A DNA stretch of 64,000 nucleotides from Alphaproteobacteria bacterium (GTDB taxonomy: Bacteria; Pseudomonadota; Alphaproteobacteria; UBA7887), in the NCBI GenBank assembly GCA_030739735.1, contig JASLYQ010000018.1, positions 1-64,000 on the forward strand, given 5' to 3'. The notes under the pieces are model-generated. The model worked only from the letters and a program-made list of their open reading frames with translations, was not told where the DNA came from and made no database searches. The position numbers and the translations under genes were made by a program. How positions within the stretch are numbered: position 1 is the first letter of the stretch; the number at the start of each line of letters is the position of its first letter. Positions 54,043-62,939 of this stretch are shown piece by piece.

Positions 54043-54111
54043 GGCAAATGGAAGCTAGCTTTCATTCTCCGAACTGAATTGAAAAATTCTGGTCGAAAGT
54101 TTTCATTTGCC
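54043..54111. terminator. Inverted-repeat structure between convergent genes
   Basis: Arms GGCAAATGGAA (54043-54053) and TTTCATTTGCC (54101-54111) pair at 10 of 11 positions and enclose a 5-bp hairpin GAATT-GAAA-AATTC (54076-54089) and an AAGCTAGCTT palindrome at 54051-54060. It fills the gap between two convergent genes, so a bidirectional transcription stop is plausible, although it is AT-rich rather than GC-rich. Confidence 0.4.
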
Positions 54112-54112
54112 C

Positions 54113-54742
54113 TCAAGCCTGGACACTGGGGCGGACGGCGATGACGTCGAACCAGCGCTTTACGTTGATACGGTCCTCCGGCACCGCAATCTCGCCGCGT
54201 GCGGCCATAGCGGTGGCAACCCAGGCGGTGATGTCGGCGATGGTGAAACGCGGCCCAGCAAGGAACTCGCTATCACCGAGGCGCACATCGATGTGCTCGA
54301 AAAAGCGCGCGGCCGAGGCGCGGCCGCGTTCGACCAATGCCGGGATCTGCGGCACACCTCGGGTGCCCGGCAGAGCGCGGTCCTCGAACAGGGGCAAGAG
54401 ATTGCGCACAGTCTCGGCGACCGCCATCAGCCCATCATGCTCGGCGCGGCGGTTCCACATCTCGACGATCGCCTTATCCTTGGCATCGATGCCCATCAGC
54501 GGTGGCTCGGGGTGCATCTCCTCGACATAGCGGCAGATCGCCACCGACTCACCAATGCAGGTGCCGTCGTCAAGCTCCAGCACCGGCACCATCGCATAAG
54601 GATTTAACGCCTGAAACGTCGCTGCGAACTGTGCCATCTCGCGCACGTTCACCTGCTCGGTGGGAACCTTGATCCCCTTCTCCGCCAAAAACATACGCAC
54701 CCGTCTAGGGTTCGGCGCCTGGGTGAAATCGTAGAGCTTCAT
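54113..54742 (-). CDS. Glutathione S-transferase family protein
   Basis: A 209-residue cytosolic GST. The thioredoxin-like N-terminal domain begins MKLYDFTQAPNPRRVRMFL, contains the cis-proline in YAMVPVLEL and the ESVAICRYVEE glutathione-binding segment at about 60-70. The C-terminal all-helical domain has FTIADITAWVA near 165. The ATG at 54742 is the family start; the frame upstream to 54775 is not conserved. It follows the enolase-superfamily gene by 10 bases and is likely co-transcribed with it. Confidence 0.9.
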   Translation of the reverse strand: MKLYDFTQAPNPRRVRMFLAEKGIKVPTEQVNVREMAQFAATFQALNPYAMVPVLELDDGTCIGESVAICRYVEEMHPEPPLMGIDAKDKAIVEMWNRRAEHDGLMAVAETVRNLLPLFEDRALPGTRGVPQIPALVERGRASAARFFEHIDVRLGDSEFLAGPRFTIADITAWVATAMAARGEIAVPEDRINVKRWFDVIAVRPSVQA

Positions 54743-54752
54743 ATGTGCGAAC

Positions 54753-55949
54753 TTACTGCCGCTCCAAGATTCCACCCGTGGGCCTGGGCGGATGCGCCGC
54801 TAGAGCCTCTTCGATGGGCTCGGTGCCCCAGCCGGGAGCTGTTGGAAGCTGCAAAATACCGTTCTCGATTTGCGGCACCACAGTGAACAGCTCGTCGCGC
54901 CAGGGTACCTGGTCGATGTCAATCTCCATGATGCGGAAGTTGGGCACGGCGGCGACAAAGTTGGCGTTCATCATGGTAGATAGGTGACCATAGAAGTTAT
55001 GTGGTGCGATATTGACCTCCCAAGCCTCGGCAGCGGCGGCAATCTTCATCGACTGCCAGATACCATTCCAGATAGCGTCGATGATGAACACATCCATCGA
55101 CTGGTGCCGCAGATAGGGCTTGAACTCACGGATGCCGAACAGCGTCTCGCCGCCGGAGATCGGCGTGTTGCAGTAACGCCTGACATCCGCCAGTGCCTCC
55201 GGGTCGTAGAGGTCGATCTCGATCCAGAACAGCCCTTGCGGATCGAGCGCGTGAGTAACCTTGCGCAAGCCCTCGGCCTTAAAATTAAAATTAAGATCCA
55301 AGAGGATATCCATCTCGGGCCCGGTGCCATCGCGGAAGGCCTCGAGCTCGGCGATCAACGCATTGATGGTATCGCGCTCCGCATTGAGGCCGATATGGCC
55401 CGGCGGCATGTTGAAGCCCGGTGCCCAGAGCGGCGGGTCCATGTCGAAATTGAAGATGTTGGTCTTGAGCGCGCTGAATCCCTTTTCGCGAACCTCCTGG
55501 CCTAGTGCCTTGCAGCCGTCCAGCGAGCGCAGCGGCTCGCAGCCATGCGCCTCGGGTCTCGATACCCGATAGGTGCCACAGTGGGACCAGTAAACGCGGA
55601 TGCTGTCCCGCACCGGCCCGCCGAGCAGCTCGTAGACCGGCACGCCGAGCGCCTTGGCCTTGACGTCGAGCAGAGCGTTTTCGATCGCCGCGATGCCCTG
55701 GGCGACAACACCGCCTGCTGCCGGGCGCGTCACCGCATACAGGTCGGCGTAGATTGCTTCCGTCGGCCGCGGGTCGCGACCGATAACCTGATGCGCCAGG
55801 CCCGCGATGACGGCGCTGACGCCCGGCGACCCAAAGCCTTCCTGGTATTCGCTCCAGCCGACCAGGTCTTCGTCCGTACTCAGCTTGACGAACGAGAAAT
55901 TACGCCACCCCGCATCGCAATGCAGGGTTTCGATATTGGTAACCTTCAT
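54753..55949 (-). CDS. Mandelate racemase/muconate lactonizing enzyme family protein
   Basis: A 398-residue enolase-superfamily enzyme. Metal ligands are found in DILLDLNFNF (D), WIEIDLYDP (E) and GGETLFG (E) at roughly residues 215-270. The lysine in ALKTNIFNF fits the acid/base residue after beta-strand 2, and the histidine in APHNFYGHL near 330 fits the mandelate racemase or sugar-acid dehydratase subgroup. Likely substrate: a sugar acid or hydroxy acid, not identified. The gene is divergent from the MscS gene. Confidence 0.87.
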   Translation of the reverse strand: MKVTNIETLHCDAGWRNFSFVKLSTDEDLVGWSEYQEGFGSPGVSAVIAGLAHQVIGRDPRPTEAIYADLYAVTRPAAGGVVAQGIAAIENALLDVKAKALGVPVYELLGGPVRDSIRVYWSHCGTYRVSRPEAHGCEPLRSLDGCKALGQEVREKGFSALKTNIFNFDMDPPLWAPGFNMPPGHIGLNAERDTINALIAELEAFRDGTGPEMDILLDLNFNFKAEGLRKVTHALDPQGLFWIEIDLYDPEALADVRRYCNTPISGGETLFGIREFKPYLRHQSMDVFIIDAIWNGIWQSMKIAAAAEAWEVNIAPHNFYGHLSTMMNANFVAAVPNFRIMEIDIDQVPWRDELFTVVPQIENGILQLPTAPGWGTEPIEEALAAHPPRPTGGILERQ

Positions 55950-56055
55950 TCTCGGGACCCTCGGCAGAAATACGGTTGCGACTCGGCCCGGAGTATGTGA
56001 CAGGACAACATCGTCTGGCTAGGCTGCTCTTGGAACGGAAGGGGACGGAGTCATC

Positions 56056-58230
56056 ATGCTACGCTGGCTGATGCTGATATTGCTGCTTCTTGCGGCACCG
56101 TCAGCGCTTGCACAAGAGAGCACGGGCGAGACCACAGATGTCGAGGCGCTGATAGCGACCCTCGAGGACGAGGCCGAGCGTGAAGCGCTGATAGAGACGC
56201 TCGAAACGCTTATCGCGGCCGATCAGCAGACCGAGGTGCAACCCGGTTTAAGCGGACGCATCCTGGATGCGCTGTCTGAGCGCGTAGAGCGCGTCGGCCA
56301 TCAACTTTCGCAAACCGCCGGCTTTCTCTCGAGTCTGCCAGCAGCAACCGATCGCCTGATCGCCGGGGCGGGGGACGCCGAGACCCGCGTGCGCTGGCTG
56401 CGCATAACGCTAAAAATCGTCTCCGTGATCACGCTGGCCTGGCTGTCACGCACCATGCTTCATCGCATGCTCAAGCCCGGGCGCGAGAAGCTGGCGAAAC
56501 GCACCGGCGACGGCGTCCTGGAAGCGGCAATCCTGTTCCTCGGCAGGGTCATATACGGCTACCTGCCGATCGCCGTGTTCGCCGCCGTGGCGCTGGTCTT
56601 CCTGCCCCTAACCGAACCCGTGCCAACGACCCGGGTGATCGGCTTAGCGTTGGTCTATGCAGTCATCTTCATTCAGGCGATCACCATCCTCACAGGCCTC
56701 GTGTTCGGGGCAGGGACTGGGCGCGCTGGGATTATGGGCGTGAGCGACGCCAGCGCCTATTACATACGGATCTGGGTCAGGCGCCTGGCGCTGGTCGGCG
56801 TGCTGGGAACAGTGATCGCGGAATCCGCGCTGCTGCTAGGGTTGCCGGCCGGTGCTCATGCTGTATTGCTAAAACTGGTGGGCCTCGCCGTCGCGGCGCT
56901 GCTGGTCATCCTGGTATTACAGAATCGCCGTCCCTTAGCGGATGCCATGCGGTCGCGTGAGGGGGTAGTGGCCCGCCTTGCCGACATATGGCACGTGCCG
57001 GCGCTGCTCTACATTGCCATTGCCTATGGCGCCTGGATGCTGCAGTCGAGCACGGACTTCACCTTTCTAGCACGGGCTACAGGCGCCACCGCGGTGCTCG
57101 TGACGGGTACGTTCCTGGTGCTGCGCGCGGTGCGCCTCGCTCTCGAGCGCGGCCTCAAGCTCTCGGACGAGCTGCGCCGGCTCTATCCACGCCTCGAGCA
57201 ACGCGCCAACCGCTATATGGGCGGGCTGCGCCGCGTGGTTGTCGGACTGATCTATATCGTTGCCACTTTACTCCTGATCGAGATTTGGTTCGGTGACACT
57301 TTGGCCTGGCTGGCCAGCGAACTCGGCCGCGCCCTGATCGCGCGTCTGGTGACCATCGTCTTCATTTTGGTTGCCGCGGCGACCGTGTGGGAACTGGTCA
57401 ACGCCACCGTCGAGCGCCTCTTGTCGGATACCCAGCCGGGTGCACCCGGCACACGCAGCGCGCGAATGCGAACTCTGCTGCCACTGGTGCGCAACGTGGC
57501 GCGCGTGGTGCTCGGTATCATCGTCACGCTGACTGTGCTTTCGGAGCTAGGTCTCGACATCGCACCGCTGCTGGCCGGCGCCGGTATCGCCGGGCTGGCC
57601 ATCGGTTTCGGTGCGCAAAGCCTGGTCAAGGACGTGATCACCGGCGTCTTCATCTTGCTCGAGGACTCGATCACGGTCGGCGACGTGGTCAACGTCGGCG
57701 GGCATTCTGGCGTGGTCGAAGGCATGACCGTGCGCACCGTGCGACTGCGGGATCTTTCGGGCAATGTCCACGTCGTGCCATTTGGCGAAGTACAAACCGT
57801 GCTCAACATGACCAAGGACTTCGCCTATGCCCTCATTGAGGCCGGCGTCGCCTACAAGGAAGACGTGGACGAGGTCATCGGCGTACTCAAGGAGATCGGC
57901 GACGAGATGTGTGAGGACGAGGAATTCGGACCGATGATCATGGCTCCGCTCGAAGTCATGGGGCTCGATTCCTTCGGCGATTCCTCGGTCAATATTCGCG
58001 TGCGCATGAAGACGCGCCCGATCAAGCAGTGGTCGGTTCGCCGCGAATATCACCGCCGCATGAAGCGTGTGTTCGATGAGCGTGGCATAGAAATTCCGTT
58101 CCCCCATCGCACCGTGCTGTTCCCCGAGGCGGAGCCACAAACCGCAGCGGCAACCGTGAAACGCGCACCTGCGGTAAGTAAGCGGCCGGAACGTCTGTCA
58201 GACGGCCTGCCTGACCAGGAGAGCGAGTAA
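56056..58230 (+). CDS. MscS-family mechanosensitive channel
   Basis: A 724-residue mechanosensitive channel. It has a signal peptide (LMLILLLLAAPSALAQ), a periplasmic acidic and helical region (about 25-120), numerous transmembrane segments, and the MscS pore/beta domain around 495-660: LLAGAGIAGLAIGFGAQSLV near 510, then DSITVGDVVNVGGHSG and FGEVQTVLNMTKDF. The cytoplasmic C-terminus ends hydrophilic. Such large MscS proteins release solutes on osmotic downshift. Its TAA shares a base with the ATG of the CoA-transferase gene, so the two are translationally coupled. Confidence 0.92.
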   Translation: MLRWLMLILLLLAAPSALAQESTGETTDVEALIATLEDEAEREALIETLETLIAADQQTEVQPGLSGRILDALSERVERVGHQLSQTAGFLSSLPAATDRLIAGAGDAETRVRWLRITLKIVSVITLAWLSRTMLHRMLKPGREKLAKRTGDGVLEAAILFLGRVIYGYLPIAVFAAVALVFLPLTEPVPTTRVIGLALVYAVIFIQAITILTGLVFGAGTGRAGIMGVSDASAYYIRIWVRRLALVGVLGTVIAESALLLGLPAGAHAVLLKLVGLAVAALLVILVLQNRRPLADAMRSREGVVARLADIWHVPALLYIAIAYGAWMLQSSTDFTFLARATGATAVLVTGTFLVLRAVRLALERGLKLSDELRRLYPRLEQRANRYMGGLRRVVVGLIYIVATLLLIEIWFGDTLAWLASELGRALIARLVTIVFILVAAATVWELVNATVERLLSDTQPGAPGTRSARMRTLLPLVRNVARVVLGIIVTLTVLSELGLDIAPLLAGAGIAGLAIGFGAQSLVKDVITGVFILLEDSITVGDVVNVGGHSGVVEGMTVRTVRLRDLSGNVHVVPFGEVQTVLNMTKDFAYALIEAGVAYKEDVDEVIGVLKEIGDEMCEDEEFGPMIMAPLEVMGLDSFGDSSVNIRVRMKTRPIKQWSVRREYHRRMKRVFDERGIEIPFPHRTVLFPEAEPQTAAATVKRAPAVSKRPERLSDGLPDQESE

Positions 58231-59414
58231 TGCCTGCAGTACTATCTGGAATTCGGGTACTCGATTTCGGGCGCTACATTGCCGGCCCCTATTGCGCGAC
58301 ACTGCTTGCCGAGCTTGGCGCCGATGTCATCCGTATCGAAAAAGTGGCCGGCAGCGAGGACCGCTATCTAACGCCGGTGCAGGACGGTGGGCCAGGGGCC
58401 CTGTTCCTGCAAATGGCGCGCAACAAACGCGGGCTGACCCTCAACCCGAAGACCGAGGAAGGGACCGAGATCGTGACCAAGCTGGTGGCCAGCGCCGATG
58501 TGGTAGTGGCCAACCTGCCGCCGCAGGCGCTTGCGAGCATGGGCATCGACTACGACAGCCTCAAGGCAATCAAACCCGATATTATCCTTGCCACCACGTC
58601 GGCCTTCGGACGCGGCGGGCCATTGAGTGCCAATGTCGGTTTTGACGGCATCGGCCAAGCCATGAACGGTGCCATGTATCTTTCCGGCACGATCGAGGCG
58701 CCGATGCGCGCTTTCCTGCCATACGTGGATTTCGGCACCGCGCTCTATTCGGCATTCGGCACCCTGGCTGCACTTTTCAACCGTGCCAACGGCGGCGGCG
58801 GGCAGATGGTCGAGACCTCACTCTTGGGTACCGCGCTCTCGTTCAACAATGCCACTTTGATCGAGCAGGCCATCGCCAAGCTGGATCGGGTAGCGACCGA
58901 AAGTCGCGGCCAGACTTCTGCCCCGACCGATGCCTTTCAGACCAAGGATGGCTGGATCTTGACGCAGGTCGTCGGCGATCCATTGTTCCGCCGCTGGGCT
59001 GGACTGATGGGCGAAAACCATTGGCTGGATGACCCGCGTTTCAATGGCGATGCGGCACGCGGTGACAATCGCGATATCATTTGCGAGCGCATGGCGGAAT
59101 GGACCGGGGAGCGCAGCAGCGACGAATGCCTGACAGCGCTCCAGGCCGCGAATATTCCAGGTGCGCCTGTGCTTTCGCCGCAGGAAGCCCTGGACCATCC
59201 CCATATCAACGCGTTGAAACTGATGATACCGCTTGCTTACCCAGGCGTCGAGGAGCCGGCGCCAATAGCGCCTGTGCCAATAAAGCTCTCGGCGACTCCA
59301 GGCGATATCCGGCGTCGCGCCCCGACGTTGGGTGAGCACACGGACAAGATTCTCGGCGAACTGGGCTACGATGGGAACGCGATCGACGTGTTGCGCCAGG
59401 CAGGCGTTGTCTAA
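58230..59414 (+). CDS. CaiB/BaiF (family III) CoA transferase
   Basis: A 394-residue family III CoA transferase, which moves CoA between organic acids. It begins LSGIRVLDFGRYIAGPYC, with VIRIEKVAGSEDRY near residue 33, NKRGLTLNPKTEEG near 65, and the catalytic aspartate D167 in LPYVDFGTALYSAFG. A later GAPVLSPQEALDHPH stretch fits the family. Placed directly after mscS (1-base overlap). Substrate unknown; dicarboxylates or carnitine-like acids are usual. Confidence 0.92.
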   Translation: MPAVLSGIRVLDFGRYIAGPYCATLLAELGADVIRIEKVAGSEDRYLTPVQDGGPGALFLQMARNKRGLTLNPKTEEGTEIVTKLVASADVVVANLPPQALASMGIDYDSLKAIKPDIILATTSAFGRGGPLSANVGFDGIGQAMNGAMYLSGTIEAPMRAFLPYVDFGTALYSAFGTLAALFNRANGGGGQMVETSLLGTALSFNNATLIEQAIAKLDRVATESRGQTSAPTDAFQTKDGWILTQVVGDPLFRRWAGLMGENHWLDDPRFNGDAARGDNRDIICERMAEWTGERSSDECLTALQAANIPGAPVLSPQEALDHPHINALKLMIPLAYPGVEEPAPIAPVPIKLSATPGDIRRRAPTLGEHTDKILGELGYDGNAIDVLRQAGVV

Positions 59415-59435
59415 ACGCGCCGGAGGAGACCGCTC

Positions 59436-59879
59436 TTGGACAAACGGGACATTGCACTCGACGTTTGGCAATTCGTTCGCATCATGGTGCAGCTTGAGGC
59501 GACCGCCAAGGGCGGAGCCGCCTGGTTTGCCTGGCACGAGGCCTGGGAGGAACTCGATGCCAAGCTCGAATCCCTGCGTCATCGCGATCCCCGCTCGTTC
59601 GGCGAACTGATGATGGACCAACAAGTGGTGGTGCCGTTAGAGCGCCGCGGACAGCTCGCCGAAGTCATCAGCGCGGCACAGGCCGTGATCGGCCATCTCG
59701 ACGCCGCCACCAACGATCGCAATCTCGACCGTCAGCGACGTGCAGATTTGCGCATGGAACGTTCTGAAATGAGCGCGCTGGTAGAGTCGTTACGACAACG
59801 CTCCAGTCTAAATGCCAGCGACGGTGGCCCCAAAAGATCATTGCAAAAGAAAAGAAAAAGCAATAAAAACAATATCTAA
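59436..59879 (+). CDS. Hypothetical protein with basic C-terminal tail
   Basis: A 147-residue mostly helical cytoplasmic protein starting at a TTG (59436) that has GGAGGAG about 8 bases upstream. The middle is charged, with WFAWHEAWEELDAKLESL near residue 30, and the last 15 residues are a lysine/asparagine-rich tail encoded by AT-rich DNA unlike the rest. I do not recognise a family. It follows the CoA-transferase gene by 21 bases and could be co-transcribed. Confidence 0.6.
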   Translation: MDKRDIALDVWQFVRIMVQLEATAKGGAAWFAWHEAWEELDAKLESLRHRDPRSFGELMMDQQVVVPLERRGQLAEVISAAQAVIGHLDAATNDRNLDRQRRADLRMERSEMSALVESLRQRSSLNASDGGPKRSLQKKRKSNKNNI

Positions 59880-59983
59880 ATAAAATTAATTCAGTTATCA
59901 CTTAATCTATATTATACTTAAGTCGAGTGACAAGCTAGGCATCCCAGCCGCGCGGTTCGCACGATCGAAAAATAACGTGAGGC
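59880..59983. other. AT-rich intergenic spacer
   Basis: The first 50 bases are strikingly AT-rich compared with the GC-rich surroundings. A TATACT at 59913-59918 with a weak TTCAGT at 59890-59895 (17-base spacer) could be a promoter for the small frame that follows. No terminator hairpin is clear. Confidence 0.35.
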
Positions 59984-60136
59984 ATGGAACTGATGATCTA
60001 CCGCTTCGGTAAATTCGAAACCGAGGTAACGCGAGAAAAGGATAGCGACATCGGCGTCGTGTTCGTCGAGAACCCCACAAACATCAAGCAGATCATCAGC
60101 CAATTGCTCTCGGTCAAGGCTCGCTCCATCTCCTGA
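59984..60136 (+). CDS. Possible small protein, unknown
   Basis: A 50-codon open frame (MELMIYRFGKFETEV, later VVFVENPTNIKQIISQ) with third positions rich in G/C, which fits coding use in this genome. A second in-frame ATG at 59993 has GAGG about 10 bases upstream and may be the real start. No signal, membrane segment or known family is seen. An overlapping minus-strand frame exists; only expression data or conservation would decide. Confidence 0.35.
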   Translation: MELMIYRFGKFETEVTREKDSDIGVVFVENPTNIKQIISQLLSVKARSIS

Positions 60137-60254
60137 TGCTAGGCGGCACCCCTGATTGCCGAGTGCTGACGAACTGCGCCGAGAAGCGATGCTTTTCGGT
60201 TGTCCAGGCCCTAAAGTGCTTTCCGGACCGGTGCATGACTGACGGAGTCCGACG

Positions 60255-61271
60255 ATGAAAGTTTTTGAGCTTCGTGACGCGTGGGGGCTTGACCATCTTC
60301 ACCTCGGCGAGCGCCCGCGCCCGGAACCGGGACCAGGCCAGGTGGTCGTGGCGATGGGCGCCGCCAGCCTGAATTATCGTGACACGGTCATGATGGACCG
60401 GGGCTATGGCCAACGCTCGGGCCAACTGCCCATCATTCCCATTTCGGATGGCGCTGGCGAAGTCGTTGCCATCGGCAACGGCGTGGATCGTGTTTTGGTC
60501 GGCGATCTAGTTTGCCCGAGCTTCTCACAGCTCTGGATCAGCGGCCCGCTGAAAGACGAGTATTGGCCCGGCATCCTTGGCGGTCCGCACGACGGTGTAA
60601 TGCAGGAATTCATGCTGCTCGACCAGAGCGGCGTGGTGCGGGGGCCAAAGGGATGGGACGCCGTGCACGCTGCCACCCTGCCCTGCGCGGCACTTACGGC
60701 CTGGAGTGCGGTCGCCGGTGAAGGCCGTGTTGAGGCGGGCCAGACCGTCTTGATCCAGGGCAGTGGTGGCGTTTCCGTCTTCGCGCTGCTATTTGCAAAG
60801 ATGCATGGCGCCAGGGTGATCGCCACCACCTCGGGACCGAAAAAAGCAGCGCGTCTACTAGAGCTTGGCGCCGACCATGTGATCAACTATCACGAGGAAG
60901 AGCGCTGGGGCCGGGTAGCGCGAGACATGGCCGGGGGCGGCGGCGTCGATCTCGTTGTCGAAGTAGGCGGCGCGGGGACCCTTGACCAATCCTTGCGCGC
61001 GGTTCGCGGCGGTGGCACGCTGGCGATGATAGGCATCGTCGCCGGCGGCACAGCTGAACTCTCCCTCGGCCAGGTGGTCACGCGTGCCATCCGCCTGCAA
61101 GGCATAACGGTTGGCAATCGCGACATGCTTGAAGCGATGATCGCCGCCATCGAGCAGAATCCCATCACACCGCCGATCGACGATCGCATCTATGCCTTTG
61201 ACGAGCTTCCGCAGGCGCTCGCGACACTGCCCGCAGGCAAGCATTTCGGCAAGATCGCGATCCGTTTTTGA
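60255..61271 (+). CDS. MDR-family NAD(P)-dependent alcohol dehydrogenase / quinone oxidoreductase
   Basis: A 338-residue medium-chain dehydrogenase/reductase. It lacks the clear zinc-binding cysteines of classical ADH, has the family start LNYRDTVMMDRGYG, nucleotide-binding LIQGSGGVSVFALLF near 165 and later DLVVEVGGAGTLDQSLRAV. Such zinc-free members usually reduce quinones or enoyl compounds with NADPH. A GGAG lies ahead of the ATG. It stands alone between the small frame and a frameshifted gene. Substrate unknown. Confidence 0.9.
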   Translation: MKVFELRDAWGLDHLHLGERPRPEPGPGQVVVAMGAASLNYRDTVMMDRGYGQRSGQLPIIPISDGAGEVVAIGNGVDRVLVGDLVCPSFSQLWISGPLKDEYWPGILGGPHDGVMQEFMLLDQSGVVRGPKGWDAVHAATLPCAALTAWSAVAGEGRVEAGQTVLIQGSGGVSVFALLFAKMHGARVIATTSGPKKAARLLELGADHVINYHEEERWGRVARDMAGGGGVDLVVEVGGAGTLDQSLRAVRGGGTLAMIGIVAGGTAELSLGQVVTRAIRLQGITVGNRDMLEAMIAAIEQNPITPPIDDRIYAFDELPQALATLPAGKHFGKIAIRF

Positions 61272-61322
61272 TCGTGCTGCGAGGTGCGTTACCATTACTC
61301 CTGGTAATCAAGAGAGCCCGGA

Positions 61323-61554
61323 ATGACGAGAATACCTGCTATTACCATTCTGAGTGCTGCTCTGCACGCCGGCACTCGCTGACGATGGCGATGTCTCGAA
61401 TGTGGATTCGGATCTGGAACGACCATCGGAGCTTATTGTGACGCTGCCGAAAATGAATGCTACAGAAGCCAGCGAGTTGGCCCATGCCTTCGCGTTCGTC
61501 CACGACGCCGGGGAGCACACCCAGTTCAACATTCCAGGGCGTGGTCCGCAGTAG
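61323..61554 (+). pseudogene. Small periplasmic protein gene with a frameshift
   Basis: From the ATG at 61323 the frame reads MTRIPAITIL and then ends in another frame at TGA 61380-61382. The +1 frame from 61354 continues LLCTPALADDGDVSNVD to a TAG at 61552-61554. Joining them by skipping one base at about 61353 gives a textbook signal peptide (hydrophobic TILVLLCTPALA) and a mature part of about 57 residues ending with HTQFNIPGRGPQ. So a single extra base, a sequencing error, or an alternative GTG start at 61354 is involved. The gene ends one base before the DUF3108 start. Family not recognised. Confidence 0.55.
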
Positions 61555-61555
61555 C

Positions 61556-62365
61556 ATGGCAAGTTTGCCCTTGCGGCATGGGCTGGCAGCAGGCCTGGCT
61601 CTTGCCGTGCTGGCGACGCCCTCGGTGAACGCGGAGCCGACGTCTGGCATATCGCTCGACTATCGCCTCTATATCGGTGGCCTGCATGCCTTGAGCATGA
61701 CGACGCGTCTTAGCGGCTTTGACGAGCCCGACCACTACGCAATGGCCGTCACGGCGCGAACCGACGGCTTTGTCGCCCGTATCATCGACGCCTCCTATGT
61801 CGCCAAAGCCCATGGCACGATGGCTAGCGGCATTGCGATGCCCAGCCGCTTTCGCGGCACGGCCAGTGACGAGGACGAAGGTGAGCGCAGCGTTACCCTG
61901 ACTTGGTCTGACGGTGTTCCGGAAGTGATTTTCGATCCGGTCCATGAAGCGCCGGACGCGCCACTCGCGGATGAGATAATAGACGGCACGGTGGATCCTT
62001 CCAGCGCCGTCCTAACAATCATGCAGACCGTCGCTACCAATGACACCTGCGAGGCCCGGATACGAGTCTTCGATGGCAAACGGCGCTATGACATGGTTTC
62101 TAGCCACGGCGGCGATTGGCTATTGAGGAAAACCGATCACAACGCCTATGGCGGGCCGGCCACGGAATGTATCGTCACCATCGAGCGCCTGGCAGGCTTC
62201 CGCAAACGACGCCTTGCCAAGCGCTATCCTTCGGAATTCTCCATCTATCTCGGGCGCCTACGCGATGACCTTCTGCCAGTGCCAGTGCGGCTGCACGCCA
62301 ACAACCTCTTTGGCGCCGTCCGGGTGCACTTGGTGGCCTGGCGCGAAGAGCACGCGGGGCCATAG
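61556..62365 (+). CDS. DUF3108 domain-containing exported protein
   Basis: A 269-residue DUF3108 protein with a signal peptide (GLAAGLALAVLATPSVNA). The beta-rich body contains ISLDYRLYIGGLHALSMTT and a late YPSEFSIYLGRLRDDLLPV stretch typical of the family, which is widespread in proteobacteria and of unknown function, possibly in cell-envelope processes. The ATG at 61556 lies directly after the TAG of the preceding small gene, implying coupling. Upstream frame extension to 61457 is not conserved. Confidence 0.8.
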   Translation: MASLPLRHGLAAGLALAVLATPSVNAEPTSGISLDYRLYIGGLHALSMTTRLSGFDEPDHYAMAVTARTDGFVARIIDASYVAKAHGTMASGIAMPSRFRGTASDEDEGERSVTLTWSDGVPEVIFDPVHEAPDAPLADEIIDGTVDPSSAVLTIMQTVATNDTCEARIRVFDGKRRYDMVSSHGGDWLLRKTDHNAYGGPATECIVTIERLAGFRKRRLAKRYPSEFSIYLGRLRDDLLPVPVRLHANNLFGAVRVHLVAWREEHAGP

Positions 62366-62542
62366 CCGCATTTACGCTTTGTTGAGGAACCGGACGTAGT
62401 CTGACCAGCATAGGTGAATAGAAATAGGCGATACTAACGACACTAACCTACCCAACCTCTACAATCTTCCAGAACAGTGTGCTATCCAAATGGAGAGCAA
62501 AAGACGGTTAATCGTCTAGACTTGCCATAGTCGCACGCATCT
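62366..62542. other. Intergenic region between convergent genes
   Basis: A lower-GC spacer between the DUF3108 gene (plus) and the CMD-like gene (minus). A short hairpin AGACG-GTTAAT-CGTCT at 62502-62517 has no T-tract. No gene is recognised. Confidence 0.35.
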
Positions 62543-62926
62543 TTAACTCTTCTCGTCTATTTCCTTTAGAATCTCGCCCGCCGCACGAAACGCGCTGATC
62601 GCGGCCGGCACGCCGCAATAAATAGCGACCTGTAGCAGAACCTCAGTGATCTCCTCACGGCTGACCCCATTGTTGATGGCGCCACGCACGTGCAACTTGA
62701 ACTCTTGCTCGCGATTTAGCGCCGACAGCATGGCAAGGTTGAGCATGCTGCGGGTCTTGCGGGACAAGCCCTCGCGCGCCCAGATCTCTCCCCAGCAATA
62801 GCCGGTGACAAGCTCCTGCATGGGTTTATTGAAGTCGGTCGCGTTGGCCACTGCCTTATCCACGTACTCTGCGCCGAGCACTTCGCGGCGAATTTCTAAG
62901 CCCTTCTCGTACATCGAATCCGTCAT
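62543..62926 (-). CDS. Carboxymuconolactone decarboxylase family protein
   Basis: A 127-residue small helical CMD-family protein. The start at 62926 has GGGAGGAAG a few bases upstream, and the frame before it is not conserved. Conserved pieces are VTGYCWGEIWAREGLS near residue 45, LHVRGAINNGVSREEI near 80 and AIYCGVPAAISAFR near 103, matching the PcaC-like branch. True PcaC decarboxylates 4-carboxymuconolactone in protocatechuate degradation, but no other pca gene is here, so the role may be different. It lies 13 bases downstream of the antiporter gene on the same strand. Confidence 0.85.
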   Translation of the reverse strand: MTDSMYEKGLEIRREVLGAEYVDKAVANATDFNKPMQELVTGYCWGEIWAREGLSRKTRSMLNLAMLSALNREQEFKLHVRGAINNGVSREEITEVLLQVAIYCGVPAAISAFRAAGEILKEIDEKS

Positions 62927-62939
62927 CGCTTCCTCCCCG

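Noticed and set aside
59918-60103. Minus-strand 61-codon frame overlapping the small plus-strand frame
   Set aside because: Weaker ribosome site and no recognisable features; the plus frame has better third-position bias.
62502-62517. Hairpin AGACG...CGTCT in a convergent gap
   Set aside because: Five-base stem with no T-tract; likely chance.
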